Shown: piece by piece, positions 1 through 9,447 of the stretch
Numbering within the stretch: the first letter of the stretch is position 1
Layout: each line of letters opens with the position of its first letter
Origin: Paenibacillus foliorum
GTDB taxonomy: Bacteria > Bacillota > Bacilli > Paenibacillales > NBRC-103111
NCBI RefSeq assembly: GCF_013141765.1
Contig: NZ_WHOD01000056.1
Coordinates: 113,414 to 177,413 of the forward strand
Reading direction: 5' to 3'
DNA: 64,000 nucleotides
Translations under genes and position numbers: made by a program
Notes under the pieces: model-generated
Told to the model about the DNA's origin: nothing
Databases searched by the model: none
Seen by the model: only the letters and a program-made list of their open reading frames with translations

Positions 1-2036
1 AAAGCCTGATCCCCCTGTTCCCCTGTACCAGAAACTTCAATCTGTGCCCAGCGGTGGTCTCCCTTTTCATAATCGAAGGTTTCACCATCATCATCATATA
101 ATAAGGCTTGCCCTGGTTTATTGCCGAAATGAATGAGATGCAGCTGAACCTTTTCACCAGGCAGTTGGGCATGAGCAAGTGCTGGAATGGTAGGCAGGAT
201 GGCGCCTTCTTTAACGAAAATTGGCATTTGCTCCAACCCAGGCTCAACCTGAATCACCTGCCCTCCCTCATATCGCTCGCCCGTCTCTAATCCGAACCAT
301 CCCCCTTGTGGAAGGAGTACCTCCCGACTGGCTTCACCCGCAAACATGGGGGCTACTAGCAAACTATCACCAAGCATAAATTGGTCATCCCATAGCTTCT
401 CTGTCTTTTTCCCATAAGCTCCATCTGTTGTGTTAAGCGCCCGTCCGGTTTCATTGATCGTAATGCCATCAGCCATATCCATCACCAACGGCATCGCACG
501 GAAGGGTGGAATACCCTGGAAGCGATATTGGGCAAAAGTCGTGTAAAGATAAGGAATCAATCTCATACGAAGCTTAATATAATGCCGAATAATGTGCTCC
601 ACCTCAGGATACGACCATGGCTTCGTCCCATCTCCCCAAGCGTTCAGCATAGCCAGTGGGGATAGGCATACCGCTTGCATACGCCGTACCCAATCCTCTG
701 CACTTGAGGCTCGCCGTACTTCAGGCGTCCACAACAATCCGCTGAAGGATGAATTACACAGTGCACGGATGAACTGTTTATGATCATACAAATCAGAGTA
801 CAGCACATAAGGCATGGATGAAGCGCCAGCATTAGATGCTCTCACCAACCCGTATGTACGGCGATTCTGACTCCTGAATAAGTCATCTGTCATTTTCTGA
901 AATAACAGACCATACATCTGCCTCATTTGTTCTCCGTCATGTCCAGAAGGAAACTGTGTATGAGAGGGAAACATCCAAGAGTTACCGGTTAGTTCACTAC
1001 CGTCGCATTCGTCTTGCTTATATCCCGAGACACCAAGACTAACATGCTCTTGCAGATGCTGCTCCTGATATAATCGCTGCGCCTCAGGCAATGAATAATC
1101 CGGTGCAAGCCCTCCCCATACCGAGTAGCTGCCCGAGAGAGGCTCTAAGGGTTCATAGAGCTTGGACTCCGGTGAAACATACGGATGCTCCCACAAATTC
1201 ACACGAAATCCGGCCTCCGTCAACGCATCTAACGTTTTCTTAGGTTCAGGGAATCGTTCCTTTGCCCATTCATAGGTGACAGGATAGCTTTTACTGTGCC
1301 AGCCAGGCTCCAATCCAATAACATCGCAAGGAAAGTCACGATTACGGAATTCCATCGCTTCCTCCTGAACCTCTTTGTCGGTATACAGGGTAGGAACCCG
1401 ATGCCAAAAACCAAGACCCCATTTGGGAGGAAGCGTCCCGCCGCCACATAACAAATTATACCTACGGACTGCATCCATCACGGTAGGTCCCCCGATAAGG
1501 TACAGCTCAGCGCCTTCCTGGGGCAATACGACTTCCATGCAGTCCGACAAAGGAGTAGCCTTCCAGTTTCTTCTATCATTATTCCGGTCCTTGACCCTCT
1601 CCGAGACCGTTTCATTCAATTTGACGGTTGAACCGCAGTGTACCGTTACGATTCGGGATGTGTTGACAAGCAACCCATAGCCTTGGTCTGTAACCAGAAA
1701 GGGAACTGGTGCATGCGTCTCTCCAGTGTCTTGCTTGGGGTCGCTGTTAACACGTAAAAACCGTGTCCTCCCCCGATGGTTCATTTTCATAAAATGCAAG
1801 CCCAGACCGTAAAGCTTTTCATCCTCCTGAAGGGGAAGACGTAAAATACGCGAGGAGCCTGTAGCTTCTAATTCGATATCACTCATGGCAAAAGGAAGCG
1901 TCGCCCCCTGCATTTGCTCCAAAGCCTCATAGATCGGTTCACGAGACATCCATGACAAAGGGGTAAAGTCCTGCTGCTCTCCAACCACTGTTTTCCATAT
2001 ACCACAGCCTAGCTCCTGCCAATTCAGCACTGTCAT
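1..2036 (-). CDS. Glycoside hydrolase family 31 (alpha-xylosidase/alpha-glucosidase type), 3' end outside window
   Basis: The reverse strand reads open from an ATG at 2036 to the window edge (about 678 residues, no stop reached). The start follows an AGGGAG ribosome binding site with 8-nt spacing. An N-terminal beta-sandwich region (about 1-200) leads into the GH31 barrel. The motif GYKQDECDGSE near residue 340 carries the expected catalytic aspartate (D342). LWTPEVR further on fits the conserved GH31 block that usually precedes the acid/base region. No signal peptide is visible, so it probably acts on imported oligosaccharides. Substrate (alpha-xyloside, alpha-glucoside or other) cannot be decided. 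It is divergent from the AraC gene at 2199, its likely regulator. The family call is secure; the C-terminus is missing. Confidence 0.88.
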   Translation of the reverse strand, partial: MTVLNWQELGCGIWKTVVGEQQDFTPLSWMSREPIYEALEQMQGATLPFAMSDIELEATGSSRILRLPLQEDEKLYGLGLHFMKMNHRGRTRFLRVNSDPKQDTGETHAPVPFLVTDQGYGLLVNTSRIVTVHCGSTVKLNETVSERVKDRNNDRRNWKATPLSDCMEVVLPQEGAELYLIGGPTVMDAVRRYNLLCGGGTLPPKWGLGFWHRVPTLYTDKEVQEEAMEFRNRDFPCDVIGLEPGWHSKSYPVTYEWAKERFPEPKKTLDALTEAGFRVNLWEHPYVSPESKLYEPLEPLSGSYSVWGGLAPDYSLPEAQRLYQEQHLQEHVSLGVSGYKQDECDGSELTGNSWMFPSHTQFPSGHDGEQMRQMYGLLFQKMTDDLFRSQNRRTYGLVRASNAGASSMPYVLYSDLYDHKQFIRALCNSSFSGLLWTPEVRRASSAEDWVRRMQAVCLSPLAMLNAWGDGTKPWSYPEVEHIIRHYIKLRMRLIPYLYTTFAQYRFQGIPPFRAMPLVMDMADGITINETGRALNTTDGAYGKKTEKLWDDQFMLGDSLLVAPMFAGEASREVLLPQGGWFGLETGERYEGGQVIQVEPGLEQMPIFVKEGAILPTIPALAHAQLPGEKVQLHLIHFGNKPGQALLYDDDGETFDYEKGDHRWAQIEVSGTGEQGDQA

Positions 2037-2198
2037 TCCGTAATCTCCCTTCAATATGTCAAAAAGGTCAAAGTAATTCATACCCTTAAACTCGTTATGA
2101 TCCATATTATAAGGATTTCCATCAAATACACATATGGCAATTTGTCGCATATTTATGGTAAATTGGAATAACTAATCATGGTCTTGAGGGGTGTTGAC

Positions 2199-3026
2199 AT
2201 GCTGGATCCATCAATTAATAACGGGATGATACTGCATTATTATTACAGTGGAGAATCCGCATGCAAACCCGGTCATGTTCATGGGCCTGCCTTGCGCGAT
2301 CACTATCTGATCCATTACATCCATAGTGGAAAAGGGACTTTTGAGACAGAAGGAAGAACCTACTCCCTCTCCGGCAAATGCGGATTCCTAATAACTCCGG
2401 GGGTTCGGTTTTATTATAAGGCGGACCTGGACAATCCGTGGCATTATTCATGGGTTGGCTTTAAGGGAGAAGGAATAGACCGCAGCTTGGAGCTCATGGG
2501 GCTGAGCCGGAATAACCCAATATTCCACTATGATGCGGATGAACAATTAATAGAATGCTTTACTGAGCTAAATCGAACGAAGAAGGAGCTTTCACCGGGC
2601 ATCCAGATGAGACGAACGGGTTACCTATTCATCCTCCTCTCTCTGCTGCTTGCATCCGGTCAACAGGAGGTCTCCCCGCAGCATACCGGCAGTTATAACA
2701 AGCAGGATGCGTACATGGAGCAAGCGCTGGAGTATATGTATACCCACTACACCCGTAATATTAAAATTCAGGATATGGCTCAGCATTTGAATATCGATCG
2801 GCGATATTTAACAAGTATTTTCAAGCAGCATTTGGGCCACTCGCCGCATCGTATGCTGGTCCAATATCGTCTGCGTAAAGCCTGTGAGCTGATGACCGAC
2901 ACGAGCTTAAGCATCAGCGATATTGCCAGATCGGTTGGTTACGAGGACCCGCTGCAATTTTCCAAAATATTCAGCAAGCATCTGTTGGTAAGTCCCATGA
3001 AATATCGCAGCCGGTTAGGCTTGTAG
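2199..3026 (+). CDS. AraC-family transcriptional regulator
   Basis: The product has an N-terminal cupin-like sensor (about residues 15-150) and a C-terminal pair of helix-turn-helix motifs in the last 100 residues (IKIQDMAQHLNIDRRYLTSI, then ISDIARSVGYEDP and FSKIFSKHLLVSPMKYR). The ATG at 2199 is preferred over the in-frame ATG at 2178 because GAGGGG lies 7 nt before it, giving 275 residues. The gene is divergent from the GH31 gene with 162 nt between starts, so it probably controls that gene in response to a sugar. The ligand is unknown. Confidence 0.9.
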   Translation: MLDPSINNGMILHYYYSGESACKPGHVHGPALRDHYLIHYIHSGKGTFETEGRTYSLSGKCGFLITPGVRFYYKADLDNPWHYSWVGFKGEGIDRSLELMGLSRNNPIFHYDADEQLIECFTELNRTKKELSPGIQMRRTGYLFILLSLLLASGQQEVSPQHTGSYNKQDAYMEQALEYMYTHYTRNIKIQDMAQHLNIDRRYLTSIFKQHLGHSPHRMLVQYRLRKACELMTDTSLSISDIARSVGYEDPLQFSKIFSKHLLVSPMKYRSRLGL

Positions 3027-3084
3027 AAGCTTTACCAGCTAATGCTTAGGGGCAATAAGGTAAAGGCAAAGCTTACGCTGACAA

Positions 3085-3759
3085 TCAGAACCACCCGTGC
3101 TTGTAAAAGGACTCCAATGGATGAATACCGTTCATTACGTCATTGCGGACGTTATTTTCCGTGTTCATGATCTCTTCCGATTTGATTAAGACCTCTTCGG
3201 CGATGTTTTTAGGAATAACGACCACCCCGTCTTTATCTGCTCTTATGATATCGCCCGGTTGAATGGTCACATTTTTGATGCGGATTGGCACATTATATTC
3301 TTTCACATACCAGCGGCCTACAATATCAACAGGTGTGGAGTACAATTTAAACACGGGCAGCCCCAGCTTTTGGATGTAACCGGTGTCGCGAACACCGCCG
3401 TAAATGACCGCACCAACACCTCCGCGGGCTTTAATCGTTGTGGAGGCCAGCTCTCCAAGATGCGAGCATATATCATCATTAGGCTGTACTATGACGACAT
3501 TGTTTTTTTGAACGTCGCCAAGCATTTTTAACAAAGGTACAAATGCAACATCCGTATCCTTGGAATGGGTTCCTTCGCCGTTAACGGTAAGCGCCGTCCC
3601 GCAGAAGGTGGCTTCCGCCGTTAAACCTGTCAGCTCTTTGGGAAGAACCTGATCCCGGTAGCCTAATTGGTCCAGCGTATCAGATATAGCTCCGTTATAA
3701 ATGTTCGAAAATCGTGCCAGCATTTCATCCATTTCAATGACTTTCCCTTGATTCTCCAT
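3085..3759 (-). CDS. RraA-fold aldolase/decarboxylase (HMG/CHA aldolase family)
   Basis: This 224-residue protein belongs to the RraA/DlpA superfamily, which includes class II pyruvate aldolases such as 4-hydroxy-4-methyl-2-oxoglutarate aldolase and also oxaloacetate decarboxylases. The motif GGVRD (121-125) supplies the Arg and the metal-binding Asp, and GDIIRADKDGVVVIP (169-183) is the family signature. It is the last gene of the uxaA-like unit, 43 nt after the large dehydratase gene. It would split or decarboxylate a 2-oxo acid made by the dehydratase. RraA proteins that bind RNase E are also in this family, but the operon context argues for an enzyme. The exact substrate is unknown. Confidence 0.85.
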   Translation of the reverse strand: MENQGKVIEMDEMLARFSNIYNGAISDTLDQLGYRDQVLPKELTGLTAEATFCGTALTVNGEGTHSKDTDVAFVPLLKMLGDVQKNNVVIVQPNDDICSHLGELASTTIKARGGVGAVIYGGVRDTGYIQKLGLPVFKLYSTPVDIVGRWYVKEYNVPIRIKNVTIQPGDIIRADKDGVVVIPKNIAEEVLIKSEEIMNTENNVRNDVMNGIHPLESFYKHGWF

Positions 3760-3802
3760 AGGTGCTCCCTCTCTTCACTGTTCTCATTATTGATGATTCC
3801 GC

Positions 3803-4975
3803 TTATCCGAGCTCACAGGCTCTACTTGGCTTATAAGGAATGAAATACTCCTTGTGTCCAAGCAGCTCCGCCTGAGTCGGTTTTCCTTCCGCCACTAAAA
3901 CGATCCTCTCAACGATCTCCTGCCCAACCTCTGCCACGGTATGGGTTCCTTCAATGATGTCGCCCGCTTTGATATCCATGTTATCTGCCATTCGGCGGCA
4001 GGTGACAGGGTTTCCGCAAATTTTGATGACAGGAGAAACGACTGACCCCACCACGCTGCCTCTGCCTGTTGTAAACAAGATAATATGGGCACCAGAGCCG
4101 ATTAACGTTATCAACCCGTCATTGTCATTCTCTTCGTAATGGGTAATTTGCTGCGTGTCCAGACGTCCCACTTTATCCAATAAATAAAGCCCGGAGCTGG
4201 AAGGCCGCTGCCCCGGTTTAATAATGCCGCTGATCGGCTTGGTTCCCGCTTTACACAATGCGCCAAGTGACTTCTCCTCAATGGTGGTTAATCCGCCCTT
4301 CTCATTGCCCGTGGATACGGCGAATGCCTCCAGCCTGTTGCCAAGATCATTAGCCCGTTCTAAACCGTTCAATAGCTGATGCTTAACCGATTCATCTGCA
4401 ATCCGCCCAAGCAGATAATCGTTGCAACCAAGCAGTTCAGGCAGTTCGCTGAATATGACGGTTGCCCCTTGATCAACCAAGCAGTCCACCGCCCAGCCGG
4501 TGGCGGGATTCGCTGATATACCGGAGGTGGCATCAGATCCGCCGCACTCCACGCCGATTATAAGATCGCTAAGAGCCATGTCAACCGTTTGTGTTTCTTG
4601 GGCATACCGTACCATCTCTGCAGCAAGCGTTTTACCCTGGTTTATGGAAGCCAAGGAACCTCCCGCCTCCTGTATGATGATGAGCTCAACCCGCTTGCCG
4701 CTTGCAGAAATTTGCTTCACGAGAGCATCTACGTCAGTGCTTTCACAGCCAAGACGAACTACAATGACCCCTGCTACATTCGGATGTTTGCCCAGTTCCA
4801 CCAGCATTCGAAAGGCATACGGATCCGAATAACAACCGGCAAAGCCGAAAACCTCTGCACCCGGAACGCTTCTGGCAATGGTATCCGCAACGTGGTGAGC
4901 GCATTCTACGGTATAGATAACCGCGATATGGTTACGGATACCTAATCGCCCGTCCGCCCGTTTATATCCTTTCAT
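3803..4975 (-). CDS. UxaA-family dehydratase, large subunit (C-terminal altronate/galactarate dehydratase domain)
   Basis: This 390-residue protein matches the C-terminal part of altronate dehydratase (UxaA) and galactarate dehydratase. It begins with the hallmark GYKRADGRLGIRN (residues 3-15) and carries ECGGSDATSGISANPATG (143-160). Cysteines at 48, 77 and 144 could bind iron as in the family. The N-terminal SAF domain is a separate gene that overlaps by 4 nt (4972-4975), so the two should form one enzyme. Split UxaA enzymes include sulfolactate sulfo-lyase (SuyAB), so the substrate may be a hydroxy acid other than altronate. Confidence 0.87.
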   Translation of the reverse strand: MKGYKRADGRLGIRNHIAVIYTVECAHHVADTIARSVPGAEVFGFAGCYSDPYAFRMLVELGKHPNVAGVIVVRLGCESTDVDALVKQISASGKRVELIIIQEAGGSLASINQGKTLAAEMVRYAQETQTVDMALSDLIIGVECGGSDATSGISANPATGWAVDCLVDQGATVIFSELPELLGCNDYLLGRIADESVKHQLLNGLERANDLGNRLEAFAVSTGNEKGGLTTIEEKSLGALCKAGTKPISGIIKPGQRPSSSGLYLLDKVGRLDTQQITHYEENDNDGLITLIGSGAHIILFTTGRGSVVGSVVSPVIKICGNPVTCRRMADNMDIKAGDIIEGTHTVAEVGQEIVERIVLVAEGKPTQAELLGHKEYFIPYKPSRACELG

Positions 4976-5274
4976 TGCACGTCTCCCCTCCTTTGCAGCG
5001 TAACTAGATTATGCAGATGTATGTGCTCCCCTGCTTTCACAGGACGTATTAACTGTCCGATTGGCACTCCGTATTTAACTATCGTTTCCCCTTCCGATAG
5101 ATCGGACAAGGCAAATTTATGCCCGAATGGTATATCGTTCAGCAGTCGTACAGTGGTGCATCCCCGCTCCGCGAAAGAAACTGCTGTTTCTTTGGACATA
5201 TCCTGCAAGGCTGTTGCTACGTTATCCTTGCCATCCAGAATGATAGCCCTGACCGCAACCTTACAATCCGTCAA
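4972..5274 (-). CDS. UxaA-family dehydratase, small subunit (SAF domain)
   Basis: A 100-residue protein equivalent to the N-terminal SAF domain of altronate dehydratase; the block IPFGHKFALSDLSEGETIVK lies at about 48-67. Translation must start at the TTG at 5274: a TGA stop lies just upstream in frame, and AAGGGTG sits 7 nt before the TTG. It is the first gene of the unit and is divergent from the gntR-type gene at 5396 (121 nt between). The stop overlaps the start of the large subunit by 4 nt, which suggests translational coupling and equal amounts of the two chains. Confidence 0.85.
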   Translation of the reverse strand: MTDCKVAVRAIILDGKDNVATALQDMSKETAVSFAERGCTTVRLLNDIPFGHKFALSDLSEGETIVKYGVPIGQLIRPVKAGEHIHLHNLVTLQRRGDVQ

Positions 5275-5361
5275 CTTTCATCACCCTTCCCGATTCATCT
5301 GCAATGAGCAGAAACCGCTGCTTTTTCAACCTATCCTTTTAGCCGCAAGCCGAAACTATGC

Positions 5362-5367
5362 TATAAT
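5362..5367 (+). promoter_or_regulatory. Candidate -10 box for the GntR gene
   Basis: A perfect TATAAT lies 29 nt before the ATG at 5396, just ahead of the GAAGGAGG ribosome binding site. No good -35 box is found at the usual spacing, so this is only a candidate. Confidence 0.35.
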
Positions 5368-5395
5368 ATCGATGATCCGGACGAAGGAGGCCTCC

Positions 5396-6121
5396 ATGTT
5401 GGAAATTAAGCCAGTCAAACGCATTACCGTCACCGAACAAGTCATGGAGCAAATCGCCCGCTTGATTACTTCAGGTCAAATTAGGCCAGGGGACAAGCTT
5501 CCCAACGAACGGGACCTTGCCATACAGTTTCAAGTAACCCGGGGACGAATCCGTGAAGCTCTTAGAGCCCTGTCGCTGCTTGGAATGATAACAATAAAAG
5601 CCGGAGAAGGAAGCTTCGTCAATAAACAAGAGGAGCCCATTCCGGCGGATGCCATCACGTGGCTCTTTCATAATGAAATCCACAACCTGGACGAAATTTA
5701 CGCTGCCAGAAAATTAATTGAATCCGAGGTTTACCTTGAGGCAGCTAAAAATGCCGCTCCTGAGCATTTCATTACAATGGAAGCCATGTTGAACTCAATG
5801 CTGAACGCCAATAATAAAAAAACGCCTGAGCTGTTCCTTAACTACCTGGATGAATACGATTTGTTCATGGGTGAAATTTCTGGAAACCGCATTTACGGTA
5901 AATTAATGCAAACGATCATCCACTTGCGCAGAGAAACGAACATCAAGCTGTTGAATGTACCGGGTGCGATCGATAACAGCATTGAGAACCGGTTTTTAAT
6001 CTATGAAGCTATGCGTTCAAAAAATTTGAAGCTAGTACAACAAAGGATCGAGACGTTTTTCCAAAGCTCCAAAACATTTTACGATACAATTTTGGGTGCT
6101 CCGTCCTCGTCAGATAAGTAA
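5396..6121 (+). CDS. GntR-family regulator, FadR subfamily
   Basis: The protein has 241 residues. A winged helix (about 8-76) contains [20 protein letters not shown], followed by a helical FadR/FCD-type ligand domain (about 90-230) starting near [16 protein letters not shown]. The ATG at 5396 follows AAGGAGG; the longer open frame back to 5021 only reads through the opposite dehydratase gene. It lies divergent from the uxaA-like genes and convergent with the MaoC/CoA-transferase operon, so it is the natural regulator of both. Its last 43 nt overlap the 3' end of the MaoC gene on the other strand. A matching operator is seen at 10648-10658. Confidence 0.9.
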   Translation: MLEIKPVKRITVTEQVMEQIARLITSGQIRPGDKLPNERDLAIQFQVTRGRIREALRALSLLGMITIKAGEGSFVNKQEEPIPADAITWLFHNEIHNLDEIYAARKLIESEVYLEAAKNAAPEHFITMEAMLNSMLNANNKKTPELFLNYLDEYDLFMGEISGNRIYGKLMQTIIHLRRETNIKLLNVPGAIDNSIENRFLIYEAMRSKNLKLVQQRIETFFQSSKTFYDTILGAPSSSDK

Positions 6122-6564
6122 GGTTCTCTTCGGACCAGAAGGAGATGCTCGCAAACCATCACTAATTCTCTGTGTTGGTTGAACGCCTCTACCAGTTCCA
6201 CGATAACACCATAGTCCGGCCGCTTTGGGTAATCCCGTTTTTCTTTTATGGATGCTTTGACATAGATCGTGTCACCGATAAATACCGGCTTGATGAACCG
6301 TAATCGGTCATACCCGTAGGAAAGGGCCTCCGGATTCATCTCGCCTGCGGTCATGCCAATCCCCACGCTGAAGATTAACGTGCCATGTGCGATCCTCTGT
6401 TTAAACTCCTGGGTTTTACACCATTCCGCATCCATATGATGGGGATAAAAATCCCCGGTTTGGCCCGCATGGATTACAATATCGGTTTCGGTGATTGTGC
6501 GTCCGGTTGTCTCCCTGCTTGAACCCGTTTCGTATTGCTCAAAAAAAATCGATTGGCTGCCCAT
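6079..6564 (-). CDS. MaoC-like (R)-specific enoyl-CoA hydratase/dehydratase, catalytic type
   Basis: This is a single hot-dog-fold hydratase 2 domain. The catalytic signature [10 protein letters not shown] is present; Asp and His lie five residues apart (D38 and H43 from the start used here). [10 protein letters not shown] follows, as is usual in the family. The ATG at 6564 is chosen over the GTG at 6579 because GGAGG lies 8 nt before it, giving 161 residues. It is the last gene of the operon that starts at 10598. It would hydrate an enoyl-CoA or dehydrate a 3-hydroxyacyl-CoA. The neighbouring MaoC gene lacks the His, so the two may form a heteromer. Confidence 0.85.
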   Translation of the reverse strand: MGSQSIFFEQYETGSSRETTGRTITETDIVIHAGQTGDFYPHHMDAEWCKTQEFKQRIAHGTLIFSVGIGMTAGEMNPEALSYGYDRLRFIKPVFIGDTIYVKASIKEKRDYPKRPDYGVIVELVEAFNQHRELVMVCEHLLLVRREPYLSDEDGAPKIVS

Positions 6565-6587
6565 CGTTTCTGCCTCCACTTGTCGTA

Positions 6588-7109
6588 TTATTGTTTTTCA
6601 ATCTGATCCTTCCATTGCTCCGGGTAACGATATTTCACCGTTTGCAGATGCTCGCAATAGAGCGCCAGCTCTCCTTCATTTTTAAACACTTCATAGCAGA
6701 CCCGGACCAAGCCCATTTCTTTATATTTCGGTCTTTTCTCCAGCTGGGTTCGGACGGTATAGATGGTATCGCCGATAAACACCGGCTTGATGAAGCGCAG
6801 CTTGTCGTATCCGTAGCTGAACGTATGGATATTGTTGTGTGCCATTAAGCCGAGTCCCATACTGAATACCAGAGCTCCCGCCACCAACCGTCTCCCGAAC
6901 ACGCCCTCTTCTTTGGCAAACATTTCATCAGCTACATAAGGATGCAGATCCATCACTAGTGCGTTGAACTGCATACTTTCTCCTTCGGAAATAGTCCGGC
7001 GGATAGAACGTATTTTTTGCCCGACTTCGAATTCTTCATACATCCATTGCTCCGTGTTAAATAAGGGCAGGTCTTGATGGGGTCTAGGGTTACCATTGGT
7101 TTGTGTCAT
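6588..7109 (-). CDS. MaoC-like protein, probably non-catalytic partner subunit
   Basis: This 173-residue hot-dog-fold protein is clearly related to the next gene; both share [19 protein letters not shown] or a near copy of it. At the catalytic site it reads MDLHPYVAD (53-61), so the aspartate is present (D54) but the position of the catalytic histidine is a valine (V59). The start overlaps the stop of the CoA-transferase gene by 4 nt. In actinobacterial steroid degradation, pairs of MaoC proteins with one inactive member form a heteromeric hydratase. A similar arrangement is inferred here. Confidence 0.8.
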   Translation of the reverse strand: MTQTNGNPRPHQDLPLFNTEQWMYEEFEVGQKIRSIRRTISEGESMQFNALVMDLHPYVADEMFAKEEGVFGRRLVAGALVFSMGLGLMAHNNIHTFSYGYDKLRFIKPVFIGDTIYTVRTQLEKRPKYKEMGLVRVCYEVFKNEGELALYCEHLQTVKYRYPEQWKDQIEKQ

Positions 7110-8278
7110 TTGTTTTCCACCTCTCTCAGCATGCTTCTGATGCTCCCGTTATCTTCTCCGATTGTTGGGGAGCCTTTCTGTGAAGTATATACTTCACCAT
7201 CGATGCGAATCGGGCATCGTGTTGTTCTCAATGCAGTTCCATTGCTGCGGTATACAGTCTGTACCATCTGCAAAGCTTGAAATGCGTCATGCCCCAGCAA
7301 TTGATCCCATCTTAAAACGTCGGCACATCCATAATCCGAAGGTGCCAGCCGGTCCAGCCATTCTCTGGTATCGGCTGTTATCAGATGACCGGCTATAATG
7401 GCTTTTATTTCATCCCTGCGGTCCAACCATGTCTTGCTGTCTTCAAATCGGCTTAATGCTGGACAGTCCAGCAGCCTGCCGAGCTCCGTGACAGAGCCCA
7501 TAGCCAAGGCTATATAACCATCCGCCGTTTCGTAAATGCCGTAAGGAGCTCCCAGATAAGCGTGGGCGTTGTTCATCGATGCCCGTTCCGGCTGCATACC
7601 GCCATCGTTTAAATAGGTGGTTAACACCTCAAACTGCAGGTCGAGCGTAGATTCCAGCAGGCTTACTTCCACTTGGCAGCCAACGCCGTGTATGCCTCTC
7701 CTGACGAGTCCTGCCAATATCCCTTGAACGAGATGCGCACCGGCCATCATATCCGCCGCAGCCAATCCTAAGGGCGTTGGAGGCTGCCACTGATCGCCGT
7801 TTAACCAAGTTAATCCCGATAAAGATTGAACCAACAGATCCTGGCCCGGTTTGTTCTTCCATGGACCCGTTGGACCGTAACCGGTTATCTCTCCATAAAT
7901 GATTCCCGGGTTTAATGCTTTGACTGCATCGTAGTGTAAACCAAGCCTTTCCATCACGCCGGGTCGAAAATTTTGGATCAGAACGTCCGCTTTGCGGATT
8001 AATTCCTTCACGTCAGCCATATCTTCGAGATTTTTCAAGTCAGCGGCGAAGCTCTCCTTATTCCGATTGATGGAATGAAAGAGAGTGCTGTCTCCATCTA
8101 ACTCCAGATTGGAGATGTACAGCGTTCTGCAAATGTCCCCGCCTTGCGGCCGCTCGACTTTAATGACTCTTGCTCCTAAGTCGGCCAGGCGGAGAGCCGC
8201 AGAAGGACCGGATAGAAACTGACTGAAATCAAGAACAAGGATACCCTCTAACGGTCTTTCCGCAACGTTTCTTTTCAC
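7106..8278 (-). CDS. CaiB/BaiF-type (family III) CoA-transferase, copy 1
   Basis: This 390-residue family III CoA-transferase moves CoA between acyl-CoA and a free acid through an aspartyl-CoA intermediate. The N-terminal motif [19 protein letters not shown] and the catalytic block [13 protein letters not shown] (D147) are present. Translation begins with GTG at 8278 behind GGGG at 7-nt spacing. It lies 20 nt after the second CaiB copy, to which it is very similar along its whole length. Paired family III transferases can form heterodimers, for example BbsEF for benzylsuccinate and SmtAB for malate. Donor and acceptor are unknown. Confidence 0.88.
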   Translation of the reverse strand: MKRNVAERPLEGILVLDFSQFLSGPSAALRLADLGARVIKVERPQGGDICRTLYISNLELDGDSTLFHSINRNKESFAADLKNLEDMADVKELIRKADVLIQNFRPGVMERLGLHYDAVKALNPGIIYGEITGYGPTGPWKNKPGQDLLVQSLSGLTWLNGDQWQPPTPLGLAAADMMAGAHLVQGILAGLVRRGIHGVGCQVEVSLLESTLDLQFEVLTTYLNDGGMQPERASMNNAHAYLGAPYGIYETADGYIALAMGSVTELGRLLDCPALSRFEDSKTWLDRRDEIKAIIAGHLITADTREWLDRLAPSDYGCADVLRWDQLLGHDAFQALQMVQTVYRSNGTALRTTRCPIRIDGEVYTSQKGSPTIGEDNGSIRSMLREVENK

Positions 8279-8298
8279 ATCGCTGCCCCTTTCCCAGA

Positions 8299-9447
8299 TT
8301 ACTCCGGCAAGCCAAAGTCGCCCTTGATGGCTTGATTGTCCTCGCCGATACGCGGTGCCCCTTTGAGCGACTTGAATCTTTCCCCATTAATTCGGATCGG
8401 GCACCGGGTTGTTTTTAAGGCGGTCTCACCAGGACGGCTGACCTCCAAAATCATATCCAACACTTTAAACCCTTCATGGTTCAACAATTGATCCCATTGA
8501 TAGACTTCCGCAGACCAATAATCGGCGGGCTCCAGGACGCTGAGCCACTCCTCCGTTGTTTTCTTCTTCAAATGGGCAGCCAGCAGCCTCTTGATTTCAT
8601 CCCTGCGGGTAAACCATTCCTTCGAGTCCGTAAATGCAGCTACCTCCGGGCATTCCAGCAGTTCCCCCAGCCGGATCACCGACCCCATCGCGAGCGCAAT
8701 GTATCCGTCATCCGTTTCATAAATACCGTATGGTGCCCCTAAATAAGCGTGCGCATTATTGATCGAGCTTCGCGCCGGCTGCTCACCGCCGTCATTGAGG
8801 AACGTCGTTAACACCTCAAACTGAAAGTCAAGGATCGATTCAAGCAGGCTGACTTCGACAAGACCTCCTTTTCCGGTAATCCCCCTGCGAACAAGACAAG
8901 CCAGAATTCCTTGGACCAGATGGGCGCCGGTTAGAATATCCGCTACCGCCAACGCAAAAGGCACCGGAGGCTGATCGCTGTTGCCGTTCAACCATGTCAA
9001 CCCTGACAAGGACTGTACGAGTAAATCTTGACCGGGCTTCCCCTTCCATGGGCCTTCTTTACCGTAGCCCGTCACACTCGCGTAGACGATCCGGGGATTC
9101 AACTGCTGTACGCTCTCATAATCCAGCCCCAGCTTCTCCATAGTGCCCGGGCGAAAGTTCTCAATCAGAACGTCCGCGTTGGCAATTAGCTTCTTAACCG
9201 TCTCTAAGTCGCCGGTATTCTTCAGATCAGCGGAGAAGCTTTCCTTGTTGCGGTTGATGGTTTGAAACAAGGCGCTTTCCCCGTTCAGCTCCAAGTTGTT
9301 CAGAATCAGCTGACGACATAGATCGCCGGTACCCGGCCTTTCGATCTTAATGACCCTTGCCCCCAAATCCGCCAGACGTAAACCTGCTGACGGTCCGGAC
9401 AAAAACTGGCAAAACTCTAGAACCACAAGTCCTTCTAAAGGCTTCAC
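8299..9447 (-). CDS. CaiB/BaiF-type (family III) CoA-transferase, copy 2
   Basis: This 382-residue family III CoA-transferase shows [19 protein letters not shown] near the start and [13 protein letters not shown] with the catalytic aspartate at D141. It starts with GTG at 9447, and the stop of the upstream gene shares one base with it (TAGTG), so translation is coupled. Long identical stretches with copy 1 show a tandem duplication. Both copies keep the catalytic Asp, so either could be active alone or both in a heterodimer. Together with the MaoC pair it suggests activation of an organic acid as its CoA ester. Confidence 0.88.
   Translation of the reverse strand: MKPLEGLVVLEFCQFLSGPSAGLRLADLGARVIKIERPGTGDLCRQLILNNLELNGESALFQTINRNKESFSADLKNTGDLETVKKLIANADVLIENFRPGTMEKLGLDYESVQQLNPRIVYASVTGYGKEGPWKGKPGQDLLVQSLSGLTWLNGNSDQPPVPFALAVADILTGAHLVQGILACLVRRGITGKGGLVEVSLLESILDFQFEVLTTFLNDGGEQPARSSINNAHAYLGAPYGIYETDDGYIALAMGSVIRLGELLECPEVAAFTDSKEWFTRRDEIKRLLAAHLKKKTTEEWLSVLEPADYWSAEVYQWDQLLNHEGFKVLDMILEVSRPGETALKTTRCPIRINGERFKSLKGAPRIGEDNQAIKGDFGLPE

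Noticed and set aside
3028..3073. Terminator between the AraC and RraA-type genes
   Set aside because: There is an imperfect inverted repeat around GCTTTACC/GGTAAAG, but no T run on either strand.
5021..5395. N-terminal extension of the GntR gene
   Set aside because: The stretch is antisense to the small dehydratase gene, and the ATG at 5396 has a strong ribosome binding site and starts a normal GntR domain.
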